DNA of 64,000 bases from NCBI GenBank assembly GCA_031555735.1, contig JAVBUE010000002.1, positions 1 through 64,000 on the forward strand. The letters run 5' to 3'. This DNA comes from JAJDIA01 sp031555735. Lineage in GTDB: Bacteria > Bacteroidota > Bacteroidia > Bacteroidales > Tannerellaceae. Shown one piece after another: positions 17,646 to 25,826 of this stretch; positions within the stretch are counted from its first letter, which is position 1; each line of letters begins with the position of its first letter. The translations under genes and the position numbers were made by a program. The notes under the pieces are model-generated. The model made no database searches. It saw only the letters and a program-made list of their open reading frames with translations, and was not told the origin of the DNA.

Positions 17646-18500
17646 ATGAAGTATTTCACACTCAAAGAACTTACAAAGACTTCCACCGGCTTTCCCAATA
17701 TCCCGGATGAAGAGCAAACCGGGAACCTCGAATGCCTCGTCGAACGCCTGTTGGATCCCGTGCGTGAGCAAATGGCTCGTCCCGTCTATGTCAGTAGTGG
17801 TTTTCGCTGTCCGTATGTCAACGAACTAGTGGGTGGCGTCCCCAACTCGCAGCACCTCACCGGTGAAGCCGCCGATATCTATTGCGACGACAACCAACTC
17901 TTGTTCGATACCCTTCGCGACCATTTTGACTTCGACCAGCTAATCAACGAAAAGCCCGTCAACGGCATTCCCCGCTGGGTGCATGTCTCTTTCAAACGCA
18001 ATGGAAAGAACCGCCGTCAGGTAATCGGCGAATGCCGCACCAAAGAAGACGAAACCCGGCTCGACCTCGATCCCGCCTCTTACCCTGCCGATACAGCCCG
18101 GCCCCTTCCACCCGAACTGCAGTTTGGTCAACTGGCTAAAGTCCTCTATGATGAAGAGCACAAGACCCTCTCCATCGAAACCGCCGGCAAGAACCGCATC
18201 ACCCTCAACGACGACGGCGCAGGCATCCTCCTGGAAGACCAATACAGCAACCGCATCATCATGAACGCCTCCGGCATCACCATTGAGTCGGCCAAAGACC
18301 TCTCTTTTAAAGCGAAGAACAATATCACGATCGACGCCGGTGTCAATCTTGAAGAAAAGGCCAAGTCCAACCTCACGATGAAAGGCCTCAAAATCGAAGC
18401 CATTGCACAGACATCTCTCATGCTCAAAGGCACAGCCCAAGCCGAACTCTCTGCCTCCGGCCAGACAGTCGTCAAAGGCGCCTTGGTCAAGATCAATTAA
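17646..18500 (+). CDS. M15 peptidase domain fused to a spike-like beta-repeat tail
   Basis: A 284-residue protein of two parts. Residues 1-130 are a zinc D-Ala-D-Ala carboxypeptidase-like (peptidase M15) domain: SSGFRCPYVN, H70 and D77 in SQHLTGEAAD, E102, and H113 in WVHVSF supply zinc ligands and catalytic base. Residues about 155-284 are short repeats rich in N, D, S and alternating hydrophobics (ITLNDDGAGILLED, IIMNASGITIES, NITIDAGVN, LMLKGTAQAELSASGQT), as in the beta-helical tips of gp5/VgrG/gpV spikes. It starts 22 bp after the sheath gene and precedes a PAAR gene. Likely a spike that carries its own peptidoglycan-cutting head. The fusion is read directly; the role is inference. Confidence 0.8.
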   Translation: MKYFTLKELTKTSTGFPNIPDEEQTGNLECLVERLLDPVREQMARPVYVSSGFRCPYVNELVGGVPNSQHLTGEAADIYCDDNQLLFDTLRDHFDFDQLINEKPVNGIPRWVHVSFKRNGKNRRQVIGECRTKEDETRLDLDPASYPADTARPLPPELQFGQLAKVLYDEEHKTLSIETAGKNRITLNDDGAGILLEDQYSNRIIMNASGITIESAKDLSFKAKNNITIDAGVNLEEKAKSNLTMKGLKIEAIAQTSLMLKGTAQAELSASGQTVVKGALVKIN

Positions 18501-18531
18501 TCATTCATCATTAACCTTAATCATTCATATC

Positions 18532-18831
18532 ATGCCTCCCGCAGCAAGAATTACCGATATGCACACCTGTCCCATGCAGACCCCCGGTGTGCCCCCCATC
18601 CCCCACGTAGGCGGCCCTGTGATCGGCCCCAGCATACCCACCGTCCTTATCGGAGGACTGCCCGCCGCCGTCATGGGTGACAGTTGTGTATGCGTCGGCC
18701 CTCCCGACACCATCATCAAAGGCTCCTCCACCGTCCTGCTCAACGGCAAACCCGCCGCCCGCATGGGCGACCCCACTGCCCACGGCGGGGCAATCGTCAC
18801 AGGATGCCCTACAGTTATGATCGGAGGGTAG
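18532..18831 (+). CDS. PAAR-domain spike tip protein
   Basis: A 99-residue protein made of one PAAR domain: a proline/glycine-rich opening (PPAARITDMHTCPMQTPG), then GGLPAAVMGDSC, PDTIIKGSSTVLLNGKPAARMGD and GGAIVTGCPTVMIGG. Conserved His and Cys residues fit the zinc site at the tip of the PAAR cone. PAAR proteins cap the VgrG/gp5 spike and sharpen it. Start chosen at the ATG reading MPPAARI, because the family begins there and the upstream region overlaps the preceding gene in another frame. Last gene of the three-gene module; followed at once by a large nested inverted repeat. Confidence 0.9.
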   Translation: MPPAARITDMHTCPMQTPGVPPIPHVGGPVIGPSIPTVLIGGLPAAVMGDSCVCVGPPDTIIKGSSTVLLNGKPAARMGDPTAHGGAIVTGCPTVMIGG

Positions 18832-18847
18832 TGTTATATTTACATAT

Positions 18848-19166
18848 TTTACTGTCACACTGTCACAGGGGTATATCTTTATGGGGTAGAGGGAATTACG
18901 AGTGACATTAGTTTGCTTTAATGTCACAGTTAATGTCACCGCCGTCTCTCCAAAAAAACACCGTCGTCTCTGCCAGCAAACATAACCGTGTTTTGAAACA
19001 AACATAACCGTCTTTGATTTCAAACACCGTCGTCTTTTTTTTCAGAGACGACGGTGTTTTTTCGGAGAGACGGTCGTGATATTTCCTGTGACATTAAAGC
19101 AAACTAATGTCACTCGTAATTCTCTATACCCCATAAAGATAGACCCCTGTGACAGTGTGACAGTAA
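18848..19166. repeat. large nested inverted repeat with 22-bp internal units
   Basis: The outer arms (about 18848-18925 and 19088-19166) are near-identical inverted copies about 78 bp long, containing ACTGTCACACTGTCACAGGG and GTGACATTAGTTTGC. Inside, a second pair of arms (CCGTCTCTCC...ACACCGTCGTCTCTG against CAGAGACGACGGTGT...GGAGAGACGG) continues the symmetry. Between them CAAACATAACCGT starts at 18977 and 18999, with related copies at 18955 and 19021: exact 22-bp steps. 19022-19056 also forms its own hairpin. The element fills the gap between the PAAR gene and the tRNA; no coding potential was seen. Confidence 0.88.
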
Positions 19167-19245
19167 AAAAGGAAGACTGCCTGAGGGGGGGCATTCAGAT
19201 TCTGTCGCATTTGAGAATGTGAGCCTGGCTTGATTCCAAAAACAG

Positions 19246-19279
19246 ACAACCGGATGATCGTTTCCAATCATCCGGTTGT
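19246..19279 (-). terminator. terminator of the SRP RNA/tRNA-Thr transcript
   Basis: A perfect 13-bp stem ACAACCGGATGAT / ATCATCCGGTTGT with an 8-base loop, followed on the minus strand by CTGTTTTTGG. It lies 10 bp past the tRNA 3' end. The plus strand also has a short T-run after the stem, so it may work both ways. Confidence 0.85.
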
Positions 19280-19288
19280 TTTATGTTG

Positions 19289-19362
19289 AGCCTCTTGTCG
19301 GATTCGAACCAACGACCCCGAGATTACAAATCACGTGCTCTGGCCAACTGAGCTAAAGAGGC
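19289..19362 (-). tRNA. tRNA-Thr (UGU)
   Basis: The minus strand folds as a full cloverleaf: acceptor GCCTCTT pairs with AAGAGGC, D arm AGCTCAGTTGGCCAGAGC, anticodon loop TTTGTAA with anticodon TGT, and T arm with GGTTCGAATCC. The anticodon stem has one U-U mismatch. No CCA is encoded. It lies 4 bp downstream of the SRP RNA gene, so the two are likely processed from one transcript. Confidence 0.95.
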
Positions 19363-19366
19363 AGGT

Positions 19367-19463
19367 GGGTAAGCTTACTACATCGCGCCGCTACAACCAA
19401 GTACCCTTGCTGCGGTCAAGCCCTGGGGGAGTTCCGAGGGAGCATGCCGTGTAGGACTTACCC
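19367..19463 (-). ncRNA. ffs: small SRP RNA (4.5S-like)
   Basis: On the minus strand a roughly 97-nt RNA whose ends pair (GGGTAAG...CTTACCC, then TACA...TGTA) and whose central part carries CCAGGGCTTGACCGCAGCAAGGGTA, the form of the bacterial SRP RNA symmetric loop and tetraloop hairpin that binds Ffh M domain (AGCAAGGGTA being the 3' side). It has no Alu domain, as in other small Gram-negative SRP RNAs. A perfect -7 element sits just upstream. It targets nascent membrane proteins to the translocon with Ffh and FtsY. Confidence 0.85.
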
Positions 19464-19468
19464 GGGCG

Positions 19469-19476
19469 CAAAGGTA
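19469..19476 (-). promoter_or_regulatory. -7 element of the SRP RNA gene
   Basis: TACCTTTG on the minus strand, an exact TAnnTTTG match, ends 5 bp before the first paired base of the SRP RNA. This supports both the RNA call and its 5' end. Confidence 0.7.
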
Positions 19477-19627
19477 GGTATATTTTTTTTGTATGCAAGA
19501 TGTTTGTGGTGAATTAGCGAATTATTGTTGTATAACCGGTTGAGAGCCTTGCCTATTCAGCTATGTTAAAAAATATGTATTCATCTTTACCGGCAATTCT
19601 TGTAACAGGATTGTAACATATTTTACA

Positions 19628-19635
19628 TAATTTTG
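19628..19635 (+). promoter_or_regulatory. -7 element of the phosphate-transport operon
   Basis: TAATTTTG fits TAnnTTTG exactly and would start transcription near 19642. This leaves almost no leader for the upstream GTG (19647) and favours the ATG at 19677 as the start of the DUF47 gene. Confidence 0.5.
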
Positions 19636-19676
19636 CAGGCATAAAAGTGAATGATTATATACTAATTAATGTACGT

Positions 19677-20324
19677 ATGAAGAATTCTTTCCTGAATCGT
19701 TTTACGCCAAAAGAGCCCAAGTTCTTCCCTTTACTGAAGCAAATGTCGGATGTATCCATCACCGCTGCCGATCTGCTGATTGCCTGCCTGCAATGCGACA
19801 ACCACAAAGAACGGGTGGAATATTACAAAAAAATCAAGGAACAGGAACGGGCGGGCGACGCCCTTTCGCACAAGGTGTTCGACGAGTTGAACGCTACGTT
19901 TATCACCCCGTTCGACCGCGAAGACATCAACCACCTGGCCGGCCGCCTCGATGATGTGACCGACGGGATCAACAGTTGCGCCAAACGGATCGCCCTCTAC
20001 CATCCGAAAGCGATCCCTGCGGGAGGAGTGGAACTGGGGCGGCTGATCAAAGAAGCCTGTATCTGTATCGGCAAAGCGATCGACGAACTGGATGTGCTGA
20101 AGAAAAGCGCCACCCATATCAAGGAATATACGAAGGAGTTGCACGATGTGGAGAACAAAGCCGATGATGTTTATGAACATTTCATCATCCAACTGTTCGA
20201 AGAAGAAACGGATGGCATCGAGATCATCAAACTGAAAGAGATCATGTATGAGTTGGAGAAGACGACCGACTCCGCCGAACTGGTAGGCAAGATCATCAAG
20301 ACGATAATTGTCAAGTACGCTTAA
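19677..20324 (+). CDS. DUF47/PhoU-like Pit accessory protein
   Basis: A 215-residue all-helical cytoplasmic protein of the DUF47 (TIGR00153, PhoU-like) family, which usually accompanies Pit transporters and is thought to regulate phosphate uptake. Seen: FTPKEPKFFPLLKQM at the start, the FDREDINHLAGRLDDVTDGI motif (metal-binding E/D cluster of PhoU folds) and LHDVENKADDVYEHFI, a repeat of the same kind. The ATG at 19677 is preferred because the -7 element lies too close to the upstream GTG. It is followed after 11 bp by the transporter gene, almost certainly one operon. Confidence 0.9.
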   Translation: MKNSFLNRFTPKEPKFFPLLKQMSDVSITAADLLIACLQCDNHKERVEYYKKIKEQERAGDALSHKVFDELNATFITPFDREDINHLAGRLDDVTDGINSCAKRIALYHPKAIPAGGVELGRLIKEACICIGKAIDELDVLKKSATHIKEYTKELHDVENKADDVYEHFIIQLFEEETDGIEIIKLKEIMYELEKTTDSAELVGKIIKTIIVKYA

Positions 20325-20335
20325 ACCCCACGTAG

Positions 20336-21352
20336 ATGTCATTACTTATTGCTATTATTGTATTAGCGCTTATTTTCGACTATATCAACGGTTTCCACGA
20401 CGCGGCCAATTCCATCGCCACGATCGTGTCAACCAAAGTGCTCACCCCTTTCCAGGCGGTGTTATGGGCGGCGTTCTTCAATTTTGTCGCTTTCTTTATC
20501 GCCAAATACATTATCGGGGAGTTCGGGATTGCCAATACGGTATCCAAGACGGTGTATGAACAATTCATCACACTGCCGGTGATCTTCTCCGGGATTATCG
20601 CCGCCATTGTATGGAACCTGGCCACCTGGTGGTTGGGGATACCCTCCTCTTCCTCGCATACGCTGATCGGTGGTTTTGCCGGTGCGGCGATCATGGCGAG
20701 CGGATTCAACGCCGTGCAGGGAGCGGTGATCCTGAAAATCGCCTCGTTTATATTCCTGGCTCCCATTATCGGGATGATCATGGCCTTTTTCCTTACCTTG
20801 CTGGTGCTCCATGCCTGCCAACGGGCAAACCCGCACCATGCCGAATCGTGGTTCAAGCGGTTGCAGCTCGTATCGTCGGCTTTGTTCAGTATCGGTCACG
20901 GGCTGAACGACTCGCAGAAGGTGATGGGGATCATCGCCGCCGCCCTGATCGCCGCCCATCCACTGGGGTTGGGCGTAGGGATCGAGTCGATCAACGACCT
21001 GCCCGACTGGGTGGCTTTCGCCTGCTTTACCATGATATCGCTCGGCACCATGTCCGGAGGATGGAAGATTGTCAAGACCATGGGTTCACGTATCACGAAG
21101 GTAACCCCGCTGGAAGGGATGGTGGCCGAAACAGCCGGCGCCCTTACCCTCTACCTCACCGAATATCTGAAGATTCCCGTCAGCACCACGCACACCATCA
21201 CCGGCGCCATCATCGGCGTGGGAGCTACCAAACGCCTCTCCGCCGTACGCTGGGGGGTAACGAAGAACCTGCTCGTCGCCTGGATCCTGACCATTCCCGT
21301 CAGCGCAGCCCTGGCCGCCCTGATCTATTTGCTGGTGAACCTCTTCGTGTAA
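20336..21352 (+). CDS. inorganic phosphate transporter, Pit family
   Basis: A 338-residue membrane protein of the PiT/PHO-4 family with about 10 helices. The two inverted family signatures are visible: DYINGFHDAANSIATIVSTKVLTP near the N-terminus and GLNDSQKVMG in the second half, plus GIPSSSSHTLIGGFAG and PVSTTHTITGAIIGVG. It imports phosphate with H+ or Na+, as a metal-phosphate complex in some members. It starts 11 bp behind the DUF47 gene. The spacer after it (21353-21930) holds no gene but carries hairpins and a 22-bp-period array. Confidence 0.93.
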   Translation: MSLLIAIIVLALIFDYINGFHDAANSIATIVSTKVLTPFQAVLWAAFFNFVAFFIAKYIIGEFGIANTVSKTVYEQFITLPVIFSGIIAAIVWNLATWWLGIPSSSSHTLIGGFAGAAIMASGFNAVQGAVILKIASFIFLAPIIGMIMAFFLTLLVLHACQRANPHHAESWFKRLQLVSSALFSIGHGLNDSQKVMGIIAAALIAAHPLGLGVGIESINDLPDWVAFACFTMISLGTMSGGWKIVKTMGSRITKVTPLEGMVAETAGALTLYLTEYLKIPVSTTHTITGAIIGVGATKRLSAVRWGVTKNLLVAWILTIPVSAALAALIYLLVNLFV

Positions 21353-21457
21353 CTCTTTTAGTACACACCCCCCTGTTTTATCCCTCTACAATGGTTTTCC
21401 GAAATCCCCTTCCACCTTCCACTGACGGGGGCTAACATGCAAATTAACAGCCGGATA

Positions 21458-21494
21458 GGCAGTGGAAGGAGGCGCTTTTTCTCCTTCCACTGCC
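21458..21494. terminator. hairpin downstream of the phosphate transporter
   Basis: GGCAGTGGAAGGAG (21458-21471) and CTCCTTCCACTGCC (21481-21494) form a perfect 14-bp stem with a 9-base loop that contains the T-run GCTTTTT. A T-run inside the loop rather than after the stem is atypical, so it may be a structural repeat rather than a classic terminator. Confidence 0.45.
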
Positions 21495-21580
21495 TCCATG
21501 CTGCTTCCACTTTACCGGGAGAGCGCTGATTGACCGGTGGTAATAGCCGGAGGCGTACACCTATTCCGGCACAGGAAGAG

Positions 21581-21777
21581 CTACCGTCAACAACCGAATG
21601 ATCTACTGTCAACATCCATAGGATCTGTTGTCAACCTTATGATGCACTTTTCTCTCCACCCGGGTGGAGGCTTCTCTTCACCTGGGTGGCGTTTCTTCAT
21701 CACCCGGGTGAAGAGGAAGCGCCACCCGGGTGGCGTAACCATTCCACCCATGTGGAGTAATCCCTCCGCCATGGTAG
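21581..21777. repeat. 22-bp-period array (9 units)
   Basis: First part: CTACCGTCAAC, CTACTGTCAAC and CTGTTGTCAAC begin at 21581, 21603 and 21625. Second part, in the same phase: cores at 21656 (CCACCCGGGTGG), 21678 (TCACCTGGGTGG), 21700 (TCACCCGGGTGA), 21722 (CCACCCGGGTGG), 21744 (CCACCCATGTGG) and 21766 (CCGCCATGGTAG). Every step is 22 bp. Two further 20-bp units with palindromic ends (CTAT...ATAG at 21811, CTAC...GTAG at 21833) are also 22 bp apart but in a shifted phase. It fills the gap between the convergent phosphate transporter and acetyltransferase genes. Confidence 0.92.
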
Positions 21778-21930
21778 AGGGTGAAGAACAATAGCAGGAA
21801 GGTATTACTTCTATCAGATGTTACCAATAGATCTACCTGATATTGTCAGTAGCAGCTCTTATCTCCATCCGGGCTTGCCCGGTGTATGCAATGACAGCCA
21901 GTGGAAGGACGTGTGGAAGGATGGGTACTA

Positions 21931-22434
21931 TTATTCCCCCACATCCATCCGCATGATGTAGTCGTTCATATAGTAGCCACGGCCGATGGGGTAGTCGCGG
22001 GTACCGGCTTCGTAAAAGCCGATGTGTTTGTAAAATCCCGTGGCCGGATTCTCCCGGTTCACATAGAGTACGATGCTGAACGGATTCGGATGGATGCCTT
22101 TCAGGAAACGGATCCCCTCTTCTACCATATACCGCCCCATCCCGGTGCCATGCATGGCGGGCAAAGCGTATATTTTTTGAAAGATGAACGTATCGGCATC
22201 CTGTTGTTCGATTGAAAAATAGCCGACGGGTATGCCGTCGGACAATACAATGAAATAACGATGCTGTTGCTCCGTCATCTGATGGGCGATCTTTTCCGGC
22301 GCATACATCTCCTCAAACATATAATCAAACTGTTCGGCGGAGAGGATGGAGCCGTATGTGTCTGGCCAAATCCGCGATGCAAGGTCGCGGATAATGAATC
22401 GATCGCTGCTGTCGGCAGGTTTAATTGAGAACAT
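21931..22434 (-). CDS. GNAT-family N-acetyltransferase
   Basis: A 167-residue single-domain acetyltransferase. The acetyl-CoA loop appears as IYALPAMHGTGMGRYMVEEGIRFLK (about residues 92-116), followed by IVLYVNRENPATGFYKHIGFYEAG, the C-terminal GNAT strand and helix. The start at MFSIKPADSSD is preferred over an upstream ATG 15 codons earlier because the family usually begins a few residues before the first beta strand. Substrate unknown. It stands alone, divergent from the V-ATPase operon and convergent with the phosphate operon. Confidence 0.85.
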   Translation of the reverse strand: MFSIKPADSSDRFIIRDLASRIWPDTYGSILSAEQFDYMFEEMYAPEKIAHQMTEQQHRYFIVLSDGIPVGYFSIEQQDADTFIFQKIYALPAMHGTGMGRYMVEEGIRFLKGIHPNPFSIVLYVNRENPATGFYKHIGFYEAGTRDYPIGRGYYMNDYIMRMDVGE

Positions 22435-22566
22435 ATTAGTTTGCTTTTGGACGCCAAAGTAAATACTTTTAAGTGTCACTGCCGATTTTTTAGGTAGTTT
22501 TCACATTTATTCTTGCCCTAAGTCATGGAAAAGGATAACTTTGTGGGCGATATTTACGTTTTTACA

Positions 22567-23193
22567 ATGGATAATTTAACTAATATCATAAAGCAAATGG
22601 ATACTAAGATTCAGGAATTGACTGACAAAATCTACCGCGAAGGGGTGGAAAAAGGAAATGAAGAGGCAACACGTATCATCGCCGAAGCTAATTCCCGTTC
22701 ACAATCGATCGTAGCCGACGCGGAAGCGGAAGCCGGACGCATTGTGGCAGCTGCCGAAAAACAAGCCGCGGAAATCAAAAAGAATACGGAAGCAGAATTG
22801 AAATTATTTGCTGCCCAGTCCGTGGAAGCGTTGAAGAGCGAAATCACCAATCTGATCAACGGCAAGATCACCTCCGCCAATGTCAAAGCAGTGGCGACCG
22901 ATAAAGACTATATGCAGAAAGTGATCCTCGAAATCGCACGCGAATGGGCGAAGACAGGCAACCTCACCATCCAGACAGCCCATGAGAAAGAGCTGGCGGC
23001 CTATTTCCAGGCCAACGCGAAAGAACTGCTGGGCCAGCACGTACGCATCGAGCAGGTGAGCGGCAAAGAGGCTTCTTTTGTGATCGTCCCCGCCGACGGC
23101 TCCTACAAGGTAACGTTCGGTGAGGCCGAATTTATTTCTTTCTTTAAAGAATTCCTGCGCCCGCAACTGATCGAAATGCTGTTCGGATCATGA
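22567..23193 (+). CDS. ntpE: V-type ATPase subunit E
   Basis: A 208-residue peripheral-stalk subunit: a long N-terminal helix rich in A, E, K and R (KIYREGVEKGNEEATRIIAEANSRSQSIVADAEAEAGRIV), then a globular C-terminal domain ending FISFFKEFLRPQLIEMLF. This is the layout of bacterial/archaeal subunit E. The start at MDNLTNIIKQM is favoured; a longer in-frame version begins 14 codons earlier. First gene of the operon, overlapping the next gene by 4 bp (ATGA), which indicates coupled translation. Confidence 0.85.
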   Translation: MDNLTNIIKQMDTKIQELTDKIYREGVEKGNEEATRIIAEANSRSQSIVADAEAEAGRIVAAAEKQAAEIKKNTEAELKLFAAQSVEALKSEITNLINGKITSANVKAVATDKDYMQKVILEIAREWAKTGNLTIQTAHEKELAAYFQANAKELLGQHVRIEQVSGKEASFVIVPADGSYKVTFGEAEFISFFKEFLRPQLIEMLFGS

Positions 23194-24059
23194 GTAAGTA
23201 TTATTGCTTAGTAGCAGGACTTCCCAACCTTTCGCCCGACGACACCAAAACACCTTTCAGCCTCAACGAATTCAGGTGTGAGCTGGATGGGATATTGACA
23301 TCGGGCGACAAGCCATTGGTGGACTTGTTTTTCCTGAAGTTCGACAACAAGAACCTCATCCTGCAAGCCCGCCACCCGGATCAGGATACTGACCCGCGGG
23401 GGAGGATCACCTTCAGCGAATTCATGGACCTCTTCAATGCCTTGAAGGAAAATGAAAAACCGCCGAAAAACGACCGGATGCCGTCTTATTTCGTGGAAGT
23501 GTTCAGGCAGTATCAGGCCGAATCAGAGAAAGGCGGCGAACCGGCTATCCCCTGGGAAGACCGGCTGGCAGGATACTATTACGCCTACGCCATGCGATGC
23601 GACAACCCGTTCGTAGCCGCCTGGTTCGAACTGAACCTCAATATCAACAATATCCTCACCGCCATTACCGCCCGCAAATACGGGCTGAACAAGGCGGATT
23701 ATATCGTCGGCGATAACGACGTGGCGAATCTGCTGCGTACCTCCAACGCCCGTGACTTCGGGTTGGGCGACAGCGTGGAATACCTGCCCGCATTGTTGCG
23801 TATTGCCGAAGAGACCGACCTGTACGTGCGTGAGCGGCGGATGGACCAGTTGAAATGGGCCTGGCTGGACGAACAGACCTTCTTCATCCCCTTCGATATC
23901 GAGAGCGTGTTTGCGTATATGCTCCGGCTGGAGATCATCGAACGCTGGGCGATGCTGGATAAAGCCCGGGGCGAGAAAACGTTCCGCGAACTGATCGGCA
24001 CGATGAAGAAAGGCAGTGTGAATACCTTGAACGAATTTAAAAGAAACAATAAAAGATAA
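23190..24059 (+). CDS. V-ATPase-locus DUF2764 protein
   Basis: A 289-residue soluble, mostly helical protein of the DUF2764 family, found in V-ATPase operons of Bacteroidetes, spirochaetes and chlamydiae. The opening YYCLVAGLPNLSPDD is its hallmark, with RCDNPFVAAWFELNLNINNI and ARDFGLGDSVEYLPALLRI inside. No subunit C (NtpC) gene is visible and this gene takes its place between E and A. It may therefore be a highly diverged subunit C equivalent joining rotor axle and membrane ring; this is inference. It begins 4 bp inside the subunit E gene and is followed at once by subunit A. Confidence 0.8.
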   Translation: MSKYYCLVAGLPNLSPDDTKTPFSLNEFRCELDGILTSGDKPLVDLFFLKFDNKNLILQARHPDQDTDPRGRITFSEFMDLFNALKENEKPPKNDRMPSYFVEVFRQYQAESEKGGEPAIPWEDRLAGYYYAYAMRCDNPFVAAWFELNLNINNILTAITARKYGLNKADYIVGDNDVANLLRTSNARDFGLGDSVEYLPALLRIAEETDLYVRERRMDQLKWAWLDEQTFFIPFDIESVFAYMLRLEIIERWAMLDKARGEKTFRELIGTMKKGSVNTLNEFKRNNKR

Positions 24060-24061
24060 GT

Positions 24062-25813
24062 ATGGCTACGAAAGGAACCGTAAAAGGGATCGTGTCCAAC
24101 CTGGTCACCGTAGAGGTGGAAGGGCCGGTATCCCAGAATGAGATCTGTTATATTTCCGTCGGCGGCGTCAGGCTGATGTCGGAAGTAATCAAAGTGATCG
24201 GACAGAATGCCTACGTACAGGTATTTGAAAGTACGCGCGGTATGCGCGTGGGTGACGAAGCAACCTTCGAAGGCCACATGCTGGAAGTAACCCTGGGTCC
24301 CGGTATGCTCTCGCGCAACTACGACGGGTTGCAGAACGACCTCGACAAGATGGACGGCGTTTTCCTCAAACGCGGTAATTATACGTACGCGTTGAACAAT
24401 GAAACGCAATGGGACTTCAAGCCCATCGCCCAAGCGGGTGATAAGGTACAGGCCGGCGCCTGGCTGGGCGAAGTGGATGAAAACCACCAGCCGCACAAGA
24501 TCATGGTGCCCTTTACCTTCGAAGGCACCTACACCGTGAAATCCGTGGCGGCAGAAGGATCCTATACAGTGATCGACACGATCGCCGTCTTGACCGACGC
24601 CTCCGGCAAGGATATCAACGTGAATATGATCCAGAAATGGCCGGTGAAGAAAGCCATCACCTGCTATAAAGAGAAGCCCCGCCCCTACAAACTGCTGGAG
24701 ACGGGCGTACGGACGATGGATACGCTCAACCCGATCGTGGAAGGCGGTACCGGCTTTATCCCCGGCCCGTTCGGTACGGGTAAGACGGTGATGCAGCACG
24801 CCATCTCCAAACAGGCGGAAGCGGATATCGTGGTAATCGCCGCCTGCGGCGAACGCGCAAACGAGGTCGTAGAGATCTTTGCCGAGTTTCCCCACCTCGA
24901 CGACCCCCATACCGGACGCAAGCTGATGGAACGTACCATCATTATCGCCAATACCTCCAACATGCCCGTGGCCGCCCGCGAGGCTTCCGTATATACGGCG
25001 ATGACCATTGCCGAATACTACCGCAGCATGGGACTGAAGGTATTGCTGATGGCCGACTCCACCTCCCGTTGGGCGCAGGCCTTGCGTGAGATGTCGAACC
25101 GACTCGAAGAACTTCCCGGGCCGGACGCGTTCCCGATGGACTTGTCGGCGATCGTCGCCAACTTCTACGCACGCGCCGGGTATGTGATCCTGGGCAACGG
25201 ACAGACCGGTTCGGTTACCTTTATCGGTACCGTATCACCCGCCGGTGGTAACCTGAAAGAGCCGGTGACGGAAAACACCAAGAAGGTGGCCCGTTGCTTC
25301 TATGCCCTCGAACAGGACCGTGCCGACCGCAAGCGGTATCCCGCCATCAACCCGATCGACAGCTACTCCAAATACCTCGAATACCCTGAGTTTCAGGAAT
25401 ACATCGCCAAACATGTATCAACCACCTGGATCGATAAGGTGAACGATATCAAGACACGTATGTTACGCGGAAAAGAAATTTCCGAACAGATCAACATCCT
25501 CGGCGACGACGGTGTGCCAGTGGACTACCACCAGATCTACTGGAAATCGGAACTGATCGACTTCGTGATCCTCCAACAGGATGCTTTCGACACCGTAGAT
25601 GCGGTAACGCCCCTCGAACGCCAGGAGTATATGCTCGACAAGGTGGTCGATATCTGCCGCGCCAATTTCACGTTCGATAACTTCAACGAGGTATCCGACT
25701 TCTTCAAGAAGATGATCAACCTCCTGAAACAGATGAACTATTCCGCGTATAAGAGCGAGGCGTTCGAGAATTTCAACGCCGACCTGGACTCCATGATTAA
25801 GGAACGAATTTAA
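24062..25813 (+). CDS. ntpA: V-type ATPase catalytic subunit A
   Basis: A 583-residue catalytic subunit. Beta-barrel (1-70), the non-homologous insert of V-type A subunits (about 115-190), then the nucleotide domain with Walker A GPFGTGKT at 235-242, followed by ACGERANEV and LMADSTSRWAQALREMSNRLEELPGPDAFPMDL. Length is normal for bacterial NtpA. With subunit B it forms the A3B3 head that couples ATP turnover to ion pumping. It starts 2 bp after the DUF2764 gene. Confidence 0.97.
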   Translation: MATKGTVKGIVSNLVTVEVEGPVSQNEICYISVGGVRLMSEVIKVIGQNAYVQVFESTRGMRVGDEATFEGHMLEVTLGPGMLSRNYDGLQNDLDKMDGVFLKRGNYTYALNNETQWDFKPIAQAGDKVQAGAWLGEVDENHQPHKIMVPFTFEGTYTVKSVAAEGSYTVIDTIAVLTDASGKDINVNMIQKWPVKKAITCYKEKPRPYKLLETGVRTMDTLNPIVEGGTGFIPGPFGTGKTVMQHAISKQAEADIVVIAACGERANEVVEIFAEFPHLDDPHTGRKLMERTIIIANTSNMPVAAREASVYTAMTIAEYYRSMGLKVLLMADSTSRWAQALREMSNRLEELPGPDAFPMDLSAIVANFYARAGYVILGNGQTGSVTFIGTVSPAGGNLKEPVTENTKKVARCFYALEQDRADRKRYPAINPIDSYSKYLEYPEFQEYIAKHVSTTWIDKVNDIKTRMLRGKEISEQINILGDDGVPVDYHQIYWKSELIDFVILQQDAFDTVDAVTPLERQEYMLDKVVDICRANFTFDNFNEVSDFFKKMINLLKQMNYSAYKSEAFENFNADLDSMIKERI

Positions 25814-25826
25814 AACGAACAGCAGT

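Noticed and set aside
16250..18831. Complete type VI secretion system or prophage tail
   Set aside because: Only sheath, spike-like and PAAR genes are present; no tube, baseplate, ATPase, portal or capsid genes nearby.
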